This document shows, one piece after another, positions 41,952-50,705 of a stretch of DNA of 64,000 nucleotides. The position numbers and the translations under genes were made by a program. The first letter of the stretch is position 1. Each line of letters begins with the position of its first letter. The stretch is from Candidatus Saccharimonadota bacterium (GTDB taxonomy: Bacteria; Patescibacteriota; Saccharimonadia; Saccharimonadales; Saccharimonadaceae), in NCBI GenBank assembly GCA_017404515.1, contig JAFRCG010000028.1:1-64000 (forward strand), in the 5' to 3' direction. The notes under the pieces are model-generated. The model ran no database searches and was not told the origin of the DNA. It worked only from the letters and a program-made list of their open reading frames with translations.

Positions 41952-43221
41952 GCCTATCCTTATTTCTTGTCAAGAAATAGTAAAATACCAATATTATGAC
42001 AAGTTGAAAACCACTAGGCAAATACAACAAGTGGTTATAGAAGAATGATAATAAAATAATTTGAACATAAACTGCATACAATAATATATTTCTATCATTC
42101 ATCTTCTTTTGAATTGCATTATATATTAATCCACCTAATATTCCATACAAAGCTGCTATTATTGCTACTCCTAACGCTCCCAGTCCAACATAAAAATCAA
42201 TAAAATATCCAGAAACAGTAAAGGCTGGAGTTACTAGATAATTCGGAATTTTAATAGCCGTGTCCGTCGGAAATATCGCCTTTGAAATTACAGTAGGTAA
42301 AAATGTGCGAGCAACAGGATATAAACCTCCAAAATTATTCACATCCAATACTACTGCATTATTAATATTCGCAATTGACATTGTAAGATACATATAAACC
42401 CAATAGAAACCAGCCATCGAAGATTGTGATGAGCCCACCTCGTTGTTTATCTCTGCTACATTTAAGAAGTTCTCATATCCTGTTCGAAAATTACCAACTA
42501 TTCCAAATGCTGCTACTCCAGCAACGATTAATGCAACCAATTTCAAGTAAAAGCTCTTCTTTTTATATGGCTTTCGCATTAGTAAATATATTACAAACAT
42601 CTGAATTACTGCACTAACAATTACTTGTCTAGTAATAACGCTTAGATAAAATCCTAAGCAAACCAAAATAATTCCCACATACCCTAACTTCCGTTTTCGA
42701 TCTTTGCTCTTCAAATATAGCATCGTCGAAAGACTAATGATAACGAGACCCACCGCATTCATCAATCCGTGCACTGTAGATATTCCATAATCAGAATATG
42801 TGCGAGGATCACCTATCAACTTCCATACAATCGGTAGGCCTCCGCTATATATAGTCTCCACTATCTCTACAAAGCACCAAATAGCAAAAACCAGGATTAA
42901 CAACTTTTTGTAATTATTTTCAGAAAAAGCTATGCTCTTTTGCCTTCGTGTTTCCTTTTTGACTGCATTCTTTTGCCTTTTATTCAATCGTAATTTATAA
43001 AACACGGAAAAACCAGCAGTAAATACCACAGACTTCATTATGAACAACCAGTATGTTGCATCGTCTAATTCTTGTTGAAGACCAGAAATCTTCAACTGAT
43101 ATAGTAGTATCGCAACCAGCCAAATCATATTATAAATAGTTACTGGATTCATCTTCTTCTTGGTCAAAAAGTATCCCCAGATTATCAAAGCCACAACAGA
43201 AAAAACATACAAACCCAACAT
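41938..43221 (-). CDS. Oligosaccharide repeat-unit polymerase (Wzy-like)
   Basis: A 427-residue protein with about ten membrane helices and a long outer loop, the plan of O-antigen/capsule polymerases. Sequence conservation in this family is low. The assignment rests on topology (helices throughout from MLGLYVFSVVALIIWGYFL on), the phrase SGGLPIVWKLIGDPRTYSDYGI near the middle, and the setting between glycosyltransferases and a flippase. It would join flipped repeat units outside the membrane. The ATG overlaps the stop of the upstream GT2 gene by one base. Confidence 0.8.
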   Translation of the reverse strand: MLGLYVFSVVALIIWGYFLTKKKMNPVTIYNMIWLVAILLYQLKISGLQQELDDATYWLFIMKSVVFTAGFSVFYKLRLNKRQKNAVKKETRRQKSIAFSENNYKKLLILVFAIWCFVEIVETIYSGGLPIVWKLIGDPRTYSDYGISTVHGLMNAVGLVIISLSTMLYLKSKDRKRKLGYVGIILVCLGFYLSVITRQVIVSAVIQMFVIYLLMRKPYKKKSFYLKLVALIVAGVAAFGIVGNFRTGYENFLNVAEINNEVGSSQSSMAGFYWVYMYLTMSIANINNAVVLDVNNFGGLYPVARTFLPTVISKAIFPTDTAIKIPNYLVTPAFTVSGYFIDFYVGLGALGVAIIAALYGILGGLIYNAIQKKMNDRNILLYAVYVQIILLSFFYNHLLYLPSGFQLVIILVFYYFLTRNKDRHETS

Positions 43222-44201
43222 TAATTCACCCTCCTTACGGTTTTAGTATTCCGAGTAGCTTTAAACGCCGCCTTAACGACTGGCATACCAAAATACGACA
43301 ATCTCAATGCCACTTTCGTCTTCTTTCTTACTTTCGGATTTTTGAGTAAACTTTTTCTATATTTTGCTATTTCTTTCTTCATTTTTCTACCACTTCTTTT
43401 TTGTCCAGTCGGCAACTGCCTCAGCACAAAAAAGTCTGCATTTGTCTTACGGCTAATTGCTGCAGCATGAAGTCTGTCATCACCATCTGTGTCCTCTAAA
43501 ATTTCATCAACAACATCCAAAACATCTAGTGTATTTTTCGAAAAAGCCTTTCTTATCAAGCTATCTTCTCTTTCAAAATAGTAATATAGCAAATCGCCAA
43601 TAACAGAAACCTTCTTTGCTTTTTTAAATATCCTGTATAGCATCAGCAAATCTTCGTGGATTATCCCAGATTTAAAACTAAGACCATCAAAGAGTTTGCT
43701 TCTAATTATCTTTCCCCAAAGAGCACTTGTAACCACATTTTGATACAACATCTCTTCACATGCTTCATAACCAGAAATGACTTTATTGTATTTTTCAACA
43801 TCATCATAAATTATATATTCATTTTCCTTGCTTACGGTTATCTGCTCACACTGCACAATATCTGCATTTTTCTCCTGAGCCTCTTGCATCAACCTCTCTA
43901 CATATTCTTTCTTCACCCAATCATCCGAATCTATAAACGCAATATATTCTCCCTTGGCTTTGCTAAGCCCAGTATTCCTAGCAACTGCTACTCCACCATT
44001 TTTTTGATGCACCACACGAAATCTTTTATCCTTTTTTACGCACTCATCGCAAATTCTTCCACTTCCATCTGTGGATCCATCATCTACTAAAATCACTTCG
44101 ATATTGCTATATGTTTGTCCCAAAATAGAATCCAAACATTTTTTCAAATATTTTTCTACATTATAGACTGGCACAATTACACTTACTAACGGAGTTTTCA
44201 T
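43221..44201 (-). CDS. Family 2 glycosyltransferase
   Basis: A 326-residue GT-A enzyme. The nucleotide-sugar motifs are VSVIVPVYNVEKYLKKCLDSILGQTYSNIEVILVDDGSTDGS, ARNTGLSKAKGEYIAFIDSDDWV (DxD-like SDD) and a catalytic-region IIHEDLLMLYRIFKKA (ED motif). It is close to EpsJ/CapJ-type transferases. A basic C-terminal stretch (about 270-326, ending VKAAFKATRNTKTVRRVN) may hold it at the membrane. It overlaps the upstream GT2 gene by four bases. Confidence 0.92.
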   Translation of the reverse strand: MKTPLVSVIVPVYNVEKYLKKCLDSILGQTYSNIEVILVDDGSTDGSGRICDECVKKDKRFRVVHQKNGGVAVARNTGLSKAKGEYIAFIDSDDWVKKEYVERLMQEAQEKNADIVQCEQITVSKENEYIIYDDVEKYNKVISGYEACEEMLYQNVVTSALWGKIIRSKLFDGLSFKSGIIHEDLLMLYRIFKKAKKVSVIGDLLYYYFEREDSLIRKAFSKNTLDVLDVVDEILEDTDGDDRLHAAAISRKTNADFFVLRQLPTGQKRSGRKMKKEIAKYRKSLLKNPKVRKKTKVALRLSYFGMPVVKAAFKATRNTKTVRRVN

Positions 44202-45169
44202 CTCACCCCTCTCCTCATAAACACATGCGCTCTGCCACGCTGTCTTTCCACTTCTTTATCAGAACTTGTCTTATTTCTTATTCCTCTTTTTCCAAGCCCT
44301 TTTCCTCTTGTCATCCCTGCATATCTCACTGCCATATTTGGCACATAGCCGCCCAGCACACGCAAATTCTTGTCTTTAATAGCACCCACCAACACCGATT
44401 TCGCCATCCCCCCCCCAGCCGAATTCACCCCGTGCTCTGCTATTTCTGGGTTTTGTCTCATAAATTCACCAGTCAGTTTATATCTATCATATAGTTCACT
44501 CAGTTTAAAATCATGCGAGTGATACACTACTGCATCGGCCACATATTTTATCTTCCCACCATGCATAATTAATTTATACGCAAAATACATATCTTCCGAT
44601 ATCGGCAGTTCCTTGCCATCATACCCCTTTAGCCTCCTAAACACACTGGCATCTATTGCTCCTGCTGCATCAGAAAAGAAGAATGTCTTTAGCCCCCTTC
44701 TTTCTATGTCTGCCTTAGACACTATAAAAGATTTGTTCGGATAATTATGCGCTCTGGTGTACTTCTCTATATTATTATATTTAGTTTCCTGCTTGGCATA
44801 CGCCGCCTGCACTTCTCCCTTTACAATCGGTGCTACCAGCTTAGCCAAGAAATTTTCATCTCTTATCTCTACATCTTGTGTCAAAAATACCAATATCCGC
44901 CCTCTAGCACTCATCCCTGCTTTCTCTCGCACTAGGCTATGAGAAAAAGCATATCTCTTTATCTTCTTATACGGAATTCCGGCTGCCTTCATTACATCTT
45001 CGGTGTGATCACTACTCTCTGTTAGTACATATATTACATCTGTCAGCCTCACCCCTTTTTGTTTTTTCAAGCTTCTATCAAAATCTAAGATCTCATTTTG
45101 GGCATTAAAAACTGGGCAAATTACAGAAACACTAGGCTTCCTCACCTTCTCTATGCCTTCTTTATTCAT
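44198..45169 (-). CDS. Family 2 glycosyltransferase, rhamnosyltransferase-like
   Basis: A 323-residue GT-A enzyme. Motifs are VSVICPVFNAQNEILDFDRSLKKQKG, GMSARGRILVFLTQDVEIRDENFL (QDV in place of DxD, as in rhamnosyltransferases) and ELPISEDMYFAYKLIMHGGKIKYVADAVVYHSHDFKLSELYDRYKLTGEF. Phrases of the last kind are common in enzymes that transfer rhamnose. A TTG seven codons upstream would read through the -10 box, so ATG 45169 is preferred. It is the first gene of the run that extends to the flippase. Confidence 0.88.
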   Translation of the reverse strand: MNKEGIEKVRKPSVSVICPVFNAQNEILDFDRSLKKQKGVRLTDVIYVLTESSDHTEDVMKAAGIPYKKIKRYAFSHSLVREKAGMSARGRILVFLTQDVEIRDENFLAKLVAPIVKGEVQAAYAKQETKYNNIEKYTRAHNYPNKSFIVSKADIERRGLKTFFFSDAAGAIDASVFRRLKGYDGKELPISEDMYFAYKLIMHGGKIKYVADAVVYHSHDFKLSELYDRYKLTGEFMRQNPEIAEHGVNSAGGGMAKSVLVGAIKDKNLRVLGGYVPNMAVRYAGMTRGKGLGKRGIRNKTSSDKEVERQRGRAHVFMRRGVR

Positions 45170-45178
45170 TTCTCTATA

Positions 45179-45207
45179 ATTATACCGCAAAAACCAATAA
45201 TTTGCAA
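45179..45207 (-). promoter_or_regulatory. Promoter of the glycosyltransferase-flippase operon
   Basis: Minus strand TTGCAA (45202-45207), 17-base spacer, TATAAT (45179-45184), nine bases before the ATG at 45169. The predicted leader is only two or three bases. Confidence 0.75.
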
Positions 45208-45240
45208 CTAAGAATAAGCTTTCTAGCCACTAAAAATCAG

Positions 45241-45864
45241 CTATTTTGTTCCTTCTTTTCTAAAGACTGCTCTAATTGTCCTAAAAAAGATTTTTGTATC
45301 CAAGAGGAAACTCTGATTCTCTATATAATAATATTCCATTTTCAATCTATCTTCATAATCTATGTCGCTTCTTCCTCTGGTCGCCCAATATCCTGTCATA
45401 CCTGGCTTCACCGAATTATAGATTTCTGGTTTTCCCTTGTGCTGCTTCAACTCCCCTGGCACCAACGGCCTTGGCCCAATCAGCGACATCTGGCCCAGAA
45501 GTATATTAAGAAACTGCGGTATCTCGTCAATAGATCCCCTTCTAATTACTTTGCCAACTTTTGTAATCCTCGGATCATCTTCTAGTTTCTGATATTTTTC
45601 CCACTGTGCACGATATTTCTTTTTCTCTAATAAGTCCTTCAGCTGCTTATCTGCATCATATACCATAGAGCGAAACTTATAAATTTTGAATTCTTTTCCG
45701 CCTTTCCCTACTCTAGTCTGCCCATAAATCACCCTATGAAAATCTCCAGTACACATATATGCAATTTTGATAATAATTATTGCTGGAATCAAAATCAGTA
45801 ACCCAATCAAGCCTATTACAATATCAAATGCTCTCTTAAAAAAGAGATAAATCGTTCTTTGCAT
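45241..45864 (-). CDS. Undecaprenyl-phosphate phosphoglycosyltransferase (sugar transferase)
   Basis: A 207-residue monotopic enzyme that starts repeat-unit synthesis by moving a sugar-1-phosphate onto the lipid carrier. The N-terminal re-entrant helix (KRAFDIVIGLIGLLILIPAIIIIKIAY) and the core GRVIYGQTRVGKGGKEFKIYKFRSMV-like segment are present, together with DPRITKVGKVIRRGSIDEIPQFLNILLGQMSLIGPRPLVPGEL and PGMTGYWATRGRSDIDYEDRLKMEYYYIENQSF. The catalytic Asp-Glu pair is replaced only slightly (IDEIPQ). It has its own promoter at 45876-45904. Confidence 0.95.
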   Translation of the reverse strand: MQRTIYLFFKRAFDIVIGLIGLLILIPAIIIIKIAYMCTGDFHRVIYGQTRVGKGGKEFKIYKFRSMVYDADKQLKDLLEKKKYRAQWEKYQKLEDDPRITKVGKVIRRGSIDEIPQFLNILLGQMSLIGPRPLVPGELKQHKGKPEIYNSVKPGMTGYWATRGRSDIDYEDRLKMEYYYIENQSFLLDTKIFFRTIRAVFRKEGTK

Positions 45865-45875
45865 AATTTCTCTAA

Positions 45876-45904
45876 ATTATACATCAAAATACCTCTATTA
45901 TCAA
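45876..45904 (-). promoter_or_regulatory. Promoter of the sugar transferase gene
   Basis: Minus strand TTGATA (45899-45904), 17-base spacer, TATAAT (45876-45881). The ATG at 45864 follows eleven bases after the -10. Confidence 0.75.
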
Positions 45905-46012
45905 CAAAACATAGACATTTTACTTTTTGCATTTCATACTCAATGCTTCTCTACTAATATTTCGTTTATGTTTAAATCTATGCTATAATAAATGCAATAA
46001 ACGGAGATTTTT

Positions 46013-48295
46013 ATGGCTACAAAAGATAGTGACAACATTATTGATGATATTGTTAATAATATCAATGAGTTACCTGTTCAGCCACAGGATGGCAATCCTA
46101 TCAAATCTTCAAAATCAACTTCCAAAAGCCAGTCCAAAAAAGACGACACCAAAGCTTCTACCTCCAAAAAATCTCCTAAACATCATTCCCCTAAAAATAT
46201 CGATGGATTCAAACAACCTCACAAAAAATCTCCAGCTTCTTTCGCTACGGAAGACTCCGTCCCAATCTCCGTAGAAGATACTACTGTCACCATTATTGAG
46301 GCCGACGATATCGAACCTTCAGCAGACGAATCATCCGATGCTAATGCAGAGCCTGCTAGCCCAGAAGAGATCGCAGACGAGCGCCTCGGAGTAGACAATA
46401 CCTCCATCGAAGAGCCCGTCGCAGGAGAAGACGATGTCACTATCATAGAAGTAGACGAAGATGGCATAGCAAAATCAGACGATGCTGAAGAAGATAAAGT
46501 TGCAGAAGATGATATCGTAGAGGAAGACGCCATAGAAGAAGATATCGCCGTAGAATCAGCTATCAACGAAACTGACGAGTCAGAAGAATCTGAAGCTTCC
46601 GAAGAAATTGAAGATGATGAAGTCGAAGAAATCGAAAAAACCGAAGAAGTTGAAGAAGTCGAAGAAGTTGAAGAGGCCGAGAAGTCGGAAGACGAAGACA
46701 TTGAAAAACTCCTTGATGATTTCTCTGCTTCAAAACCAAAAAGCACCAAGTCTGCAACTGCTCCAAAATCTTCCCTCAAATCTCAGCACACTGTTCCAAA
46801 TGGACATGCCTATCGTATTATCAGCCGCATCCTCGGCATTCTCACCACTATTATACTTGGTACTTTTGTTACCTATGCTTCTTTGTCCAATGCTATTCCT
46901 TTCAAATATGTCGCTCTTATCATTGGTGTAAGTGCCATTTTCTCTGGCTTCTATATCTTCAAGACTTTCCGTCGTAAGACTCATCTTTCTGTACTCACTG
47001 TTCTCAATATTTTTGGCGTTATCATTTCTGTCGCCAGCCTCTTTGGTTTCCTCAAGTTTAATGAGCTTCTCAACTTCCTCGACAACAATCTTGGCTCATC
47101 CAATACATCCTATAGTATCTATAATGTCATCGTCAGCAAAGATTCTGAGTATAATAGCCTAGGCGATGTCAAAGGCAAAGAATTCCATAGCATTTCCGAT
47201 TTCGTTGACACTACCAAGCTAGAATCTGCTGTCAAAGAGCAAGCAGATGGCACCGTGGTCTATGTAAACGACATCACTTCTATGCTCAAAGACACCGCCG
47301 CCAACCTCACTTATATTTCCTTACTCAACTCTGGCACTTATGACGCTACTATCGATACCACAGATGGCAAAGTATTCAAAGATACCCTCAAAGTTATCGG
47401 GGAAATCAAGGTCGCCGCAGAAAAAGAAACTTTATCAAGCAATACCGATGTCACCAAAGAAAGCTGGCTGCTATATATTTCTGGTATTGATACTCGCTCC
47501 GGCCAAATGCTAGACAGAAGCCTCAGTGATGTCAACATCGTCATGGCTATCAATCCAAAAACCAAAAACATCCTCATGGTAGCTATTCCTCGCGATTACT
47601 ATGTCCAGCTTCATGGCACTACCGGCCTCCCAGACAAGCTAACTCATGCTGGATCCCTTGGCGGCCTCAGTCTTTCTATGTCCACTATCGAAGACATCCT
47701 AGGAATCGACATCCAGCAATACCTTCGCGTTAATTTCAATGCTGTTACTGGCCTTGTTAATGCTATCGGCGGTATTACTGTCAACTCCGATGTTGATTAT
47801 TCCTTCAAGTGCCATACCAATCCTAATTGTACCATCAATCCTGGACTCAATAACCTAGACGGCGACTGCGCTCTTGCTTTTGCTCGTGAGCGTATGGCCT
47901 ATAGCTCCGGAGACCGTCATCGTGGCGAAAACCAAGAGCAAGTTATCGAAAAAGTCTTTGACAAAATCACCAGTAGCACCACTCTCATCAGCAAATATTC
48001 TGACATCCTAAGGGCGCTTTCCGGTTCTTTTGAAACCAGCCTCACTACCAGTGATATCACCAGCTTAGTCAATATGCAACTAGACGATATGGCCAAGTGG
48101 ACTATCGAATCTTACAACCTAAACGGTACCACTGGTGGCGCCTATACTTATAGCTATCCTAACCAAACCCTTTCTGTCATGTTCCCAGATGCTGCTACCA
48201 TCGAAACCGCCAAAGCTAAAATTCAAGCTGTCTTAAACGGCAACAAGGCCAGCAGCGTCAGTGTTTTATCAACTAACTTAGCTGTGTCATTCTAA
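46013..48295 (+). CDS. LytR-CpsA-Psr (LCP) family glycopolymer ligase with long acidic N-terminus
   Basis: A 760-residue protein. Residues 1-260 are cytoplasmic, extremely acidic and repetitive (EE-V units such as EKTEEVEEVEEVEEAE). Three membrane helices follow (about 268-345). The extracellular LCP domain spans about 480-665: SGIDTRSGQMLDRSLSDVNIVMAINP, MVAIPRDYYVQL, DKLTHAGSLGG, ARERMAYSSGDRHRGENQEQVI. The arginines and aspartates that bind the lipid pyrophosphate are present. LCP enzymes attach teichoic acids, capsules or arabinogalactan to peptidoglycan, which fits the end step of this locus. TGC-TATAAT (45981-45989) and a CGGAGA ribosome site precede the ATG. Confidence 0.92.
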   Translation: MATKDSDNIIDDIVNNINELPVQPQDGNPIKSSKSTSKSQSKKDDTKASTSKKSPKHHSPKNIDGFKQPHKKSPASFATEDSVPISVEDTTVTIIEADDIEPSADESSDANAEPASPEEIADERLGVDNTSIEEPVAGEDDVTIIEVDEDGIAKSDDAEEDKVAEDDIVEEDAIEEDIAVESAINETDESEESEASEEIEDDEVEEIEKTEEVEEVEEVEEAEKSEDEDIEKLLDDFSASKPKSTKSATAPKSSLKSQHTVPNGHAYRIISRILGILTTIILGTFVTYASLSNAIPFKYVALIIGVSAIFSGFYIFKTFRRKTHLSVLTVLNIFGVIISVASLFGFLKFNELLNFLDNNLGSSNTSYSIYNVIVSKDSEYNSLGDVKGKEFHSISDFVDTTKLESAVKEQADGTVVYVNDITSMLKDTAANLTYISLLNSGTYDATIDTTDGKVFKDTLKVIGEIKVAAEKETLSSNTDVTKESWLLYISGIDTRSGQMLDRSLSDVNIVMAINPKTKNILMVAIPRDYYVQLHGTTGLPDKLTHAGSLGGLSLSMSTIEDILGIDIQQYLRVNFNAVTGLVNAIGGITVNSDVDYSFKCHTNPNCTINPGLNNLDGDCALAFARERMAYSSGDRHRGENQEQVIEKVFDKITSSTTLISKYSDILRALSGSFETSLTTSDITSLVNMQLDDMAKWTIESYNLNGTTGGAYTYSYPNQTLSVMFPDAATIETAKAKIQAVLNGNKASSVSVLSTNLAVSF

Positions 48296-48297
48296 TC

Positions 48298-48780
48298 ATG
48301 AGTCCTATTTTGAGCTACCTCATCGTCTTTCTAGTTTCCATGGTTCCAATTATAGAGCTCCGTGGTGCCATTCCTATTGGTGTTGGCATGGGAGTTCCCG
48401 AATGGCTAGCTTTGCTTATTGCTATTGTCGGCAACCTCATACCAGTTCCGTTCATTTATAAATTTGCCCGTCGCTTCCTAGTCTGGGGTAGCAAAAAGTC
48501 CTGGAAACCCCTCAGCAAATTTTGCAATTTCTGTCTCAAAAAAGGCGAAAAAGCTGGCAAAAAAATCCAGAAAAAAGCCGGCGACAGTATCTTCTTAGCT
48601 CTCTTTCTCTTCGTCGGGATTCCACTACCTGGCACGGGCGTCTGGACCGGCACCTTAGCTGCTTCCCTTCTAGATTTAGACTACAAAAAGACCGTCATCG
48701 GCGTATCCTGTGGCGTCCTGCTCGCTGGCGCCATCATGTTTGCAGTTTCCTTTGGCTTATTCAATATTGTATTCAACTAA
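48298..48780 (+). CDS. Small multidrug export protein family (PF06695-like)
   Basis: A 160-residue membrane protein with four to five helices. The N-terminal VFLVSMVPIIELRGAIPIGVGMGVPEWLALLIAIVGNLIPVPFIY and the later LFLFVGIPLPGTGVWTGTLAASLLDLDYKK are diagnostic of the family, whose actual substrate is not established. A basic cytoplasmic loop (KKGEKAGKKIQKKAGD) lies between helices two and three. It starts two bases after the LCP gene and is probably co-transcribed with it. Confidence 0.88.
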   Translation: MSPILSYLIVFLVSMVPIIELRGAIPIGVGMGVPEWLALLIAIVGNLIPVPFIYKFARRFLVWGSKKSWKPLSKFCNFCLKKGEKAGKKIQKKAGDSIFLALFLFVGIPLPGTGVWTGTLAASLLDLDYKKTVIGVSCGVLLAGAIMFAVSFGLFNIVFN

Positions 48781-48786
48781 TAAAAA

Positions 48787-48862
48787 TGGAGCCGCTGGCA
48801 GGGATCGAACCTGTGACCTGCTCGTTACGAATGAGCTGCTCTACCAACTGAGCTACAGCGGC
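48787..48862 (-). tRNA. tRNA-Thr (anticodon CGT), CCA encoded
   Basis: Acceptor GCCGCTG / CAGCGGC, anticodon loop TTCGTAA, T arm with GGTTCGATCC, discriminator T and encoded CCA. A TGA-TATAAT promoter box (48872-48880) lies nine bases upstream of the 5' end. Confidence 0.95.
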
Positions 48863-48900
48863 ACTTATCATATTATATCACAGAGTACTTACACCATATC

Positions 48901-48920
48901 AAAAAAGGCCCTATGGGCTT
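48901..48920 (-). terminator. Intrinsic terminator of tRNA-Asp
   Basis: On the minus strand GCCC-ATA-GGGC is followed by CTTTTTTG, five bases after the tRNA-Asp CCA. Confidence 0.8.
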
Positions 48921-48924
48921 TTAA

Positions 48925-49001
48925 TGGCGGATCCGACGAGACTCGAACTCGCGACCTCCGCCGTGACAGGGCGGCGCTCTAACCAACTGAGCTACGAATC
49001 C
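48925..49001 (-). tRNA. tRNA-Asp (anticodon GTC), CCA encoded
   Basis: Acceptor GGATTCG / CGGATCC (one G-T pair), anticodon stem-loop CCGCC-CTGTCAC-GGCGG, T arm with GTTCGAG, discriminator G and encoded CCA. Confidence 0.95.
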
Positions 49002-49069
49002 ACTACTTGACTATTATACACTACTTGCATCCGTTTCGCAAGAGCAGAATAAAAGCGTGGCATGAGAAG

Positions 49070-49507
49070 TTATTCTCCTGTCTTTTTTAGAATCTTTTTT
49101 AGAATCTTGGAAAGTTCATACGCTTCTCTTGGACTAAGCGCCAAACATTTACCAATTTTCTTTGGAATCTCTCTAGCTTGTACTTTCAACCCCACGCCTT
49201 TTGCCGTAATCGCAATATCTACCGTCCTTATATCGTTTTTATTTCTAGACCTCTCGATTAAACCTTTCCTTTCAAGCTTATCTAAAAGTGGTGTAAGCGT
49301 TCCCGAATCAAGATAAACCCGTTTCGACAAATCTCTCATCGAAATTTTCTCTTCTCCCCACAAAACTAGCATCACAATATATTGCGTATAAGTAATTCCT
49401 AGTTCATCAAGATATGGTGTATATTTCCTGATGATCTCCTTTGATGCTACATACATCGGAAAACAAAGCTGTCTATCCAGCTCCAAACACCTATCATTAT
49501 TCCTCAT
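49070..49507 (-). CDS. ohrR: MarR/OhrR-family peroxide-sensing repressor
   Basis: A 145-residue winged-helix dimer of the OhrR type. With the ATG at 49507 the reactive cysteine in RQLCFPMYVASKEI falls exactly at Cys15, as in Bacillus OhrR, which supports this start. The DNA-binding part reads ITYTQYIVMLVLWGEEKISMRDLSKRVYLDSGTLTPLLDKLERKGLIERSRNKNDIRTVDIAIT. Oxidation of Cys15 by organic hydroperoxides releases such repressors from DNA. It overlaps the end of trxA by 11 bases and is last in the gpx-trxB-trxA-ohrR operon. The palindrome at 51283-51304 is its likely operator. Confidence 0.9.
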   Translation of the reverse strand: MRNNDRCLELDRQLCFPMYVASKEIIRKYTPYLDELGITYTQYIVMLVLWGEEKISMRDLSKRVYLDSGTLTPLLDKLERKGLIERSRNKNDIRTVDIAITAKGVGLKVQAREIPKKIGKCLALSPREAYELSKILKKILKKTGE

Positions 49508-49808
49508 CACTTAGCACTTTCTTCAAATCTTCTTTTGATCTAAGCCCTACCAGCATGTCTTCTAACTTCCCGTCCTTAAAAACCAACAGCGTCGGGATAG
49601 ACATAATCTCATATTTTTCCATCACAGAACTAGCCTCATCGGCGTCCAATTTATAAAACTTCCAACCCTTGATTTCCTCAGCTAGCTCATCAATAATCGG
49701 CGAAAGCATCTGACACGGTCCACACCAATCCGCATAACAATCCACCAATACTTTACCAGTTTTAACTTTCTCCTCAAAATCTTGCTCTGCTATTTGTGCT
49801 ACACTCAT
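49497..49808 (-). CDS. trxA: Thioredoxin
   Basis: A 103-residue cytosolic thiol-disulfide reductase. The active site WCGPC is at 28-32 (VDCYADWCGPCQMLSP), the cis-proline is in MSIPTLLVFKDGK, and the length is standard. It receives electrons from the thioredoxin reductase encoded immediately upstream, whose stop codon shares a base with the ATG (TAATG). It probably regenerates the glutathione peroxidase-like enzyme of the same operon. Confidence 0.96.
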   Translation of the reverse strand: MSVAQIAEQDFEEKVKTGKVLVDCYADWCGPCQMLSPIIDELAEEIKGWKFYKLDADEASSVMEKYEIMSIPTLLVFKDGKLEDMLVGLRSKEDLKKVLSDEE

Positions 49809-50704
49809 TATTTCATCTCCTTTACTGCAGTATCAGCCGCAATTGAACCATCGCTTACTGCTGTTGTTAATTGTTTTAGTTCTTTCGCCCTTGCATCTCC
49901 AGCTACATAAATATGCTCTATATCTGTATGTACTCCGTCTTTGGTTTCTATGTAGCCTTCGTCATCCAATTCCAACACATCTTCAAAAACTTGATTCTGC
50001 GGCACATAGCCCACTGCAATAAAGACACCCGCCACTGGCAATTCCCTCTTTTTTCCATCAGTAGTTTTTATCACTATCGCTTCTACTTTTGAGCCGCCCT
50101 TTAGTGCATCCACATTAGACTTCAAGACAAATTCCACATTAGATTTTTTCTTTAATTCTTCCACATAAGTATATTCTCCTCGAAATTCATCTCTCCTATG
50201 AACTAAGTATACTTTATTCGCCAAATTAGAGAGATAAATCGCATCTTGAAGAGCAGTATTACCCCCTCCTATCACTGCCACATCTTTTCCTTTATAAAAA
50301 TGTCCGTCACAAGTAGCACAATAAGATACTCCTTTGCCAGTTAATTCCACCTCACGCTCCAGTCCTAATTTCCTATTCTCTGCTCCCGTAGCAATAATCA
50401 CTGCATCCGCAGTATATGTTTCTTCATCAGTTCTAACTTTCTTTTGAATACCATCTTCCAATCCAACCGCTTTCTCAAATTTCACTTCTCCACCCAATTC
50501 CTTCACCTGATTATACATATTTGTAGCAAGTTGTACTCCAGAAAGTCCAGAAATACCAGGATAGTTCTCCACTAGTTGCGCATTGATGATTTGCCCACCA
50601 TAAGCTTTTCTTTCCAAAACCAATACCTTTTTGCCAGCCCTAAGCGCATAGAGTGCCGCAGTAAGCCCCGCCGGTCCTGCTCCAATTACAATAACATCAT
50701 ACAT
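49808..50704 (-). CDS. trxB: Thioredoxin reductase (NADPH, FAD)
   Basis: A 298-residue low-molecular-weight reductase. FAD binding is shown by VIGAGPAGLTAALYALRAGK, the redox pair by CATCDGHFYKGK, the NADPH-binding fold by VIGGGNTALQDAIYLS and HRRDEFRG, and the C-terminal FAD contact by HIYVAGDARAKELKQLTTAVSDGSIAA. Electrons flow from NADPH to thioredoxin. It lies one base after the gpx stop and overlaps trxA. Confidence 0.96.
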   Translation of the reverse strand: MYDVIVIGAGPAGLTAALYALRAGKKVLVLERKAYGGQIINAQLVENYPGISGLSGVQLATNMYNQVKELGGEVKFEKAVGLEDGIQKKVRTDEETYTADAVIIATGAENRKLGLEREVELTGKGVSYCATCDGHFYKGKDVAVIGGGNTALQDAIYLSNLANKVYLVHRRDEFRGEYTYVEELKKKSNVEFVLKSNVDALKGGSKVEAIVIKTTDGKKRELPVAGVFIAVGYVPQNQVFEDVLELDDEGYIETKDGVHTDIEHIYVAGDARAKELKQLTTAVSDGSIAADTAVKEMK

Positions 50705-50705
50705 T

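Noticed and set aside
46219-46779. 186-residue Ser-rich minus-strand ORF
   Set aside because: It is the antisense of the GAA/GAG-rich acidic region of the LCP gene; poly-Ser arises from reverse-complemented Glu/Asp codons.
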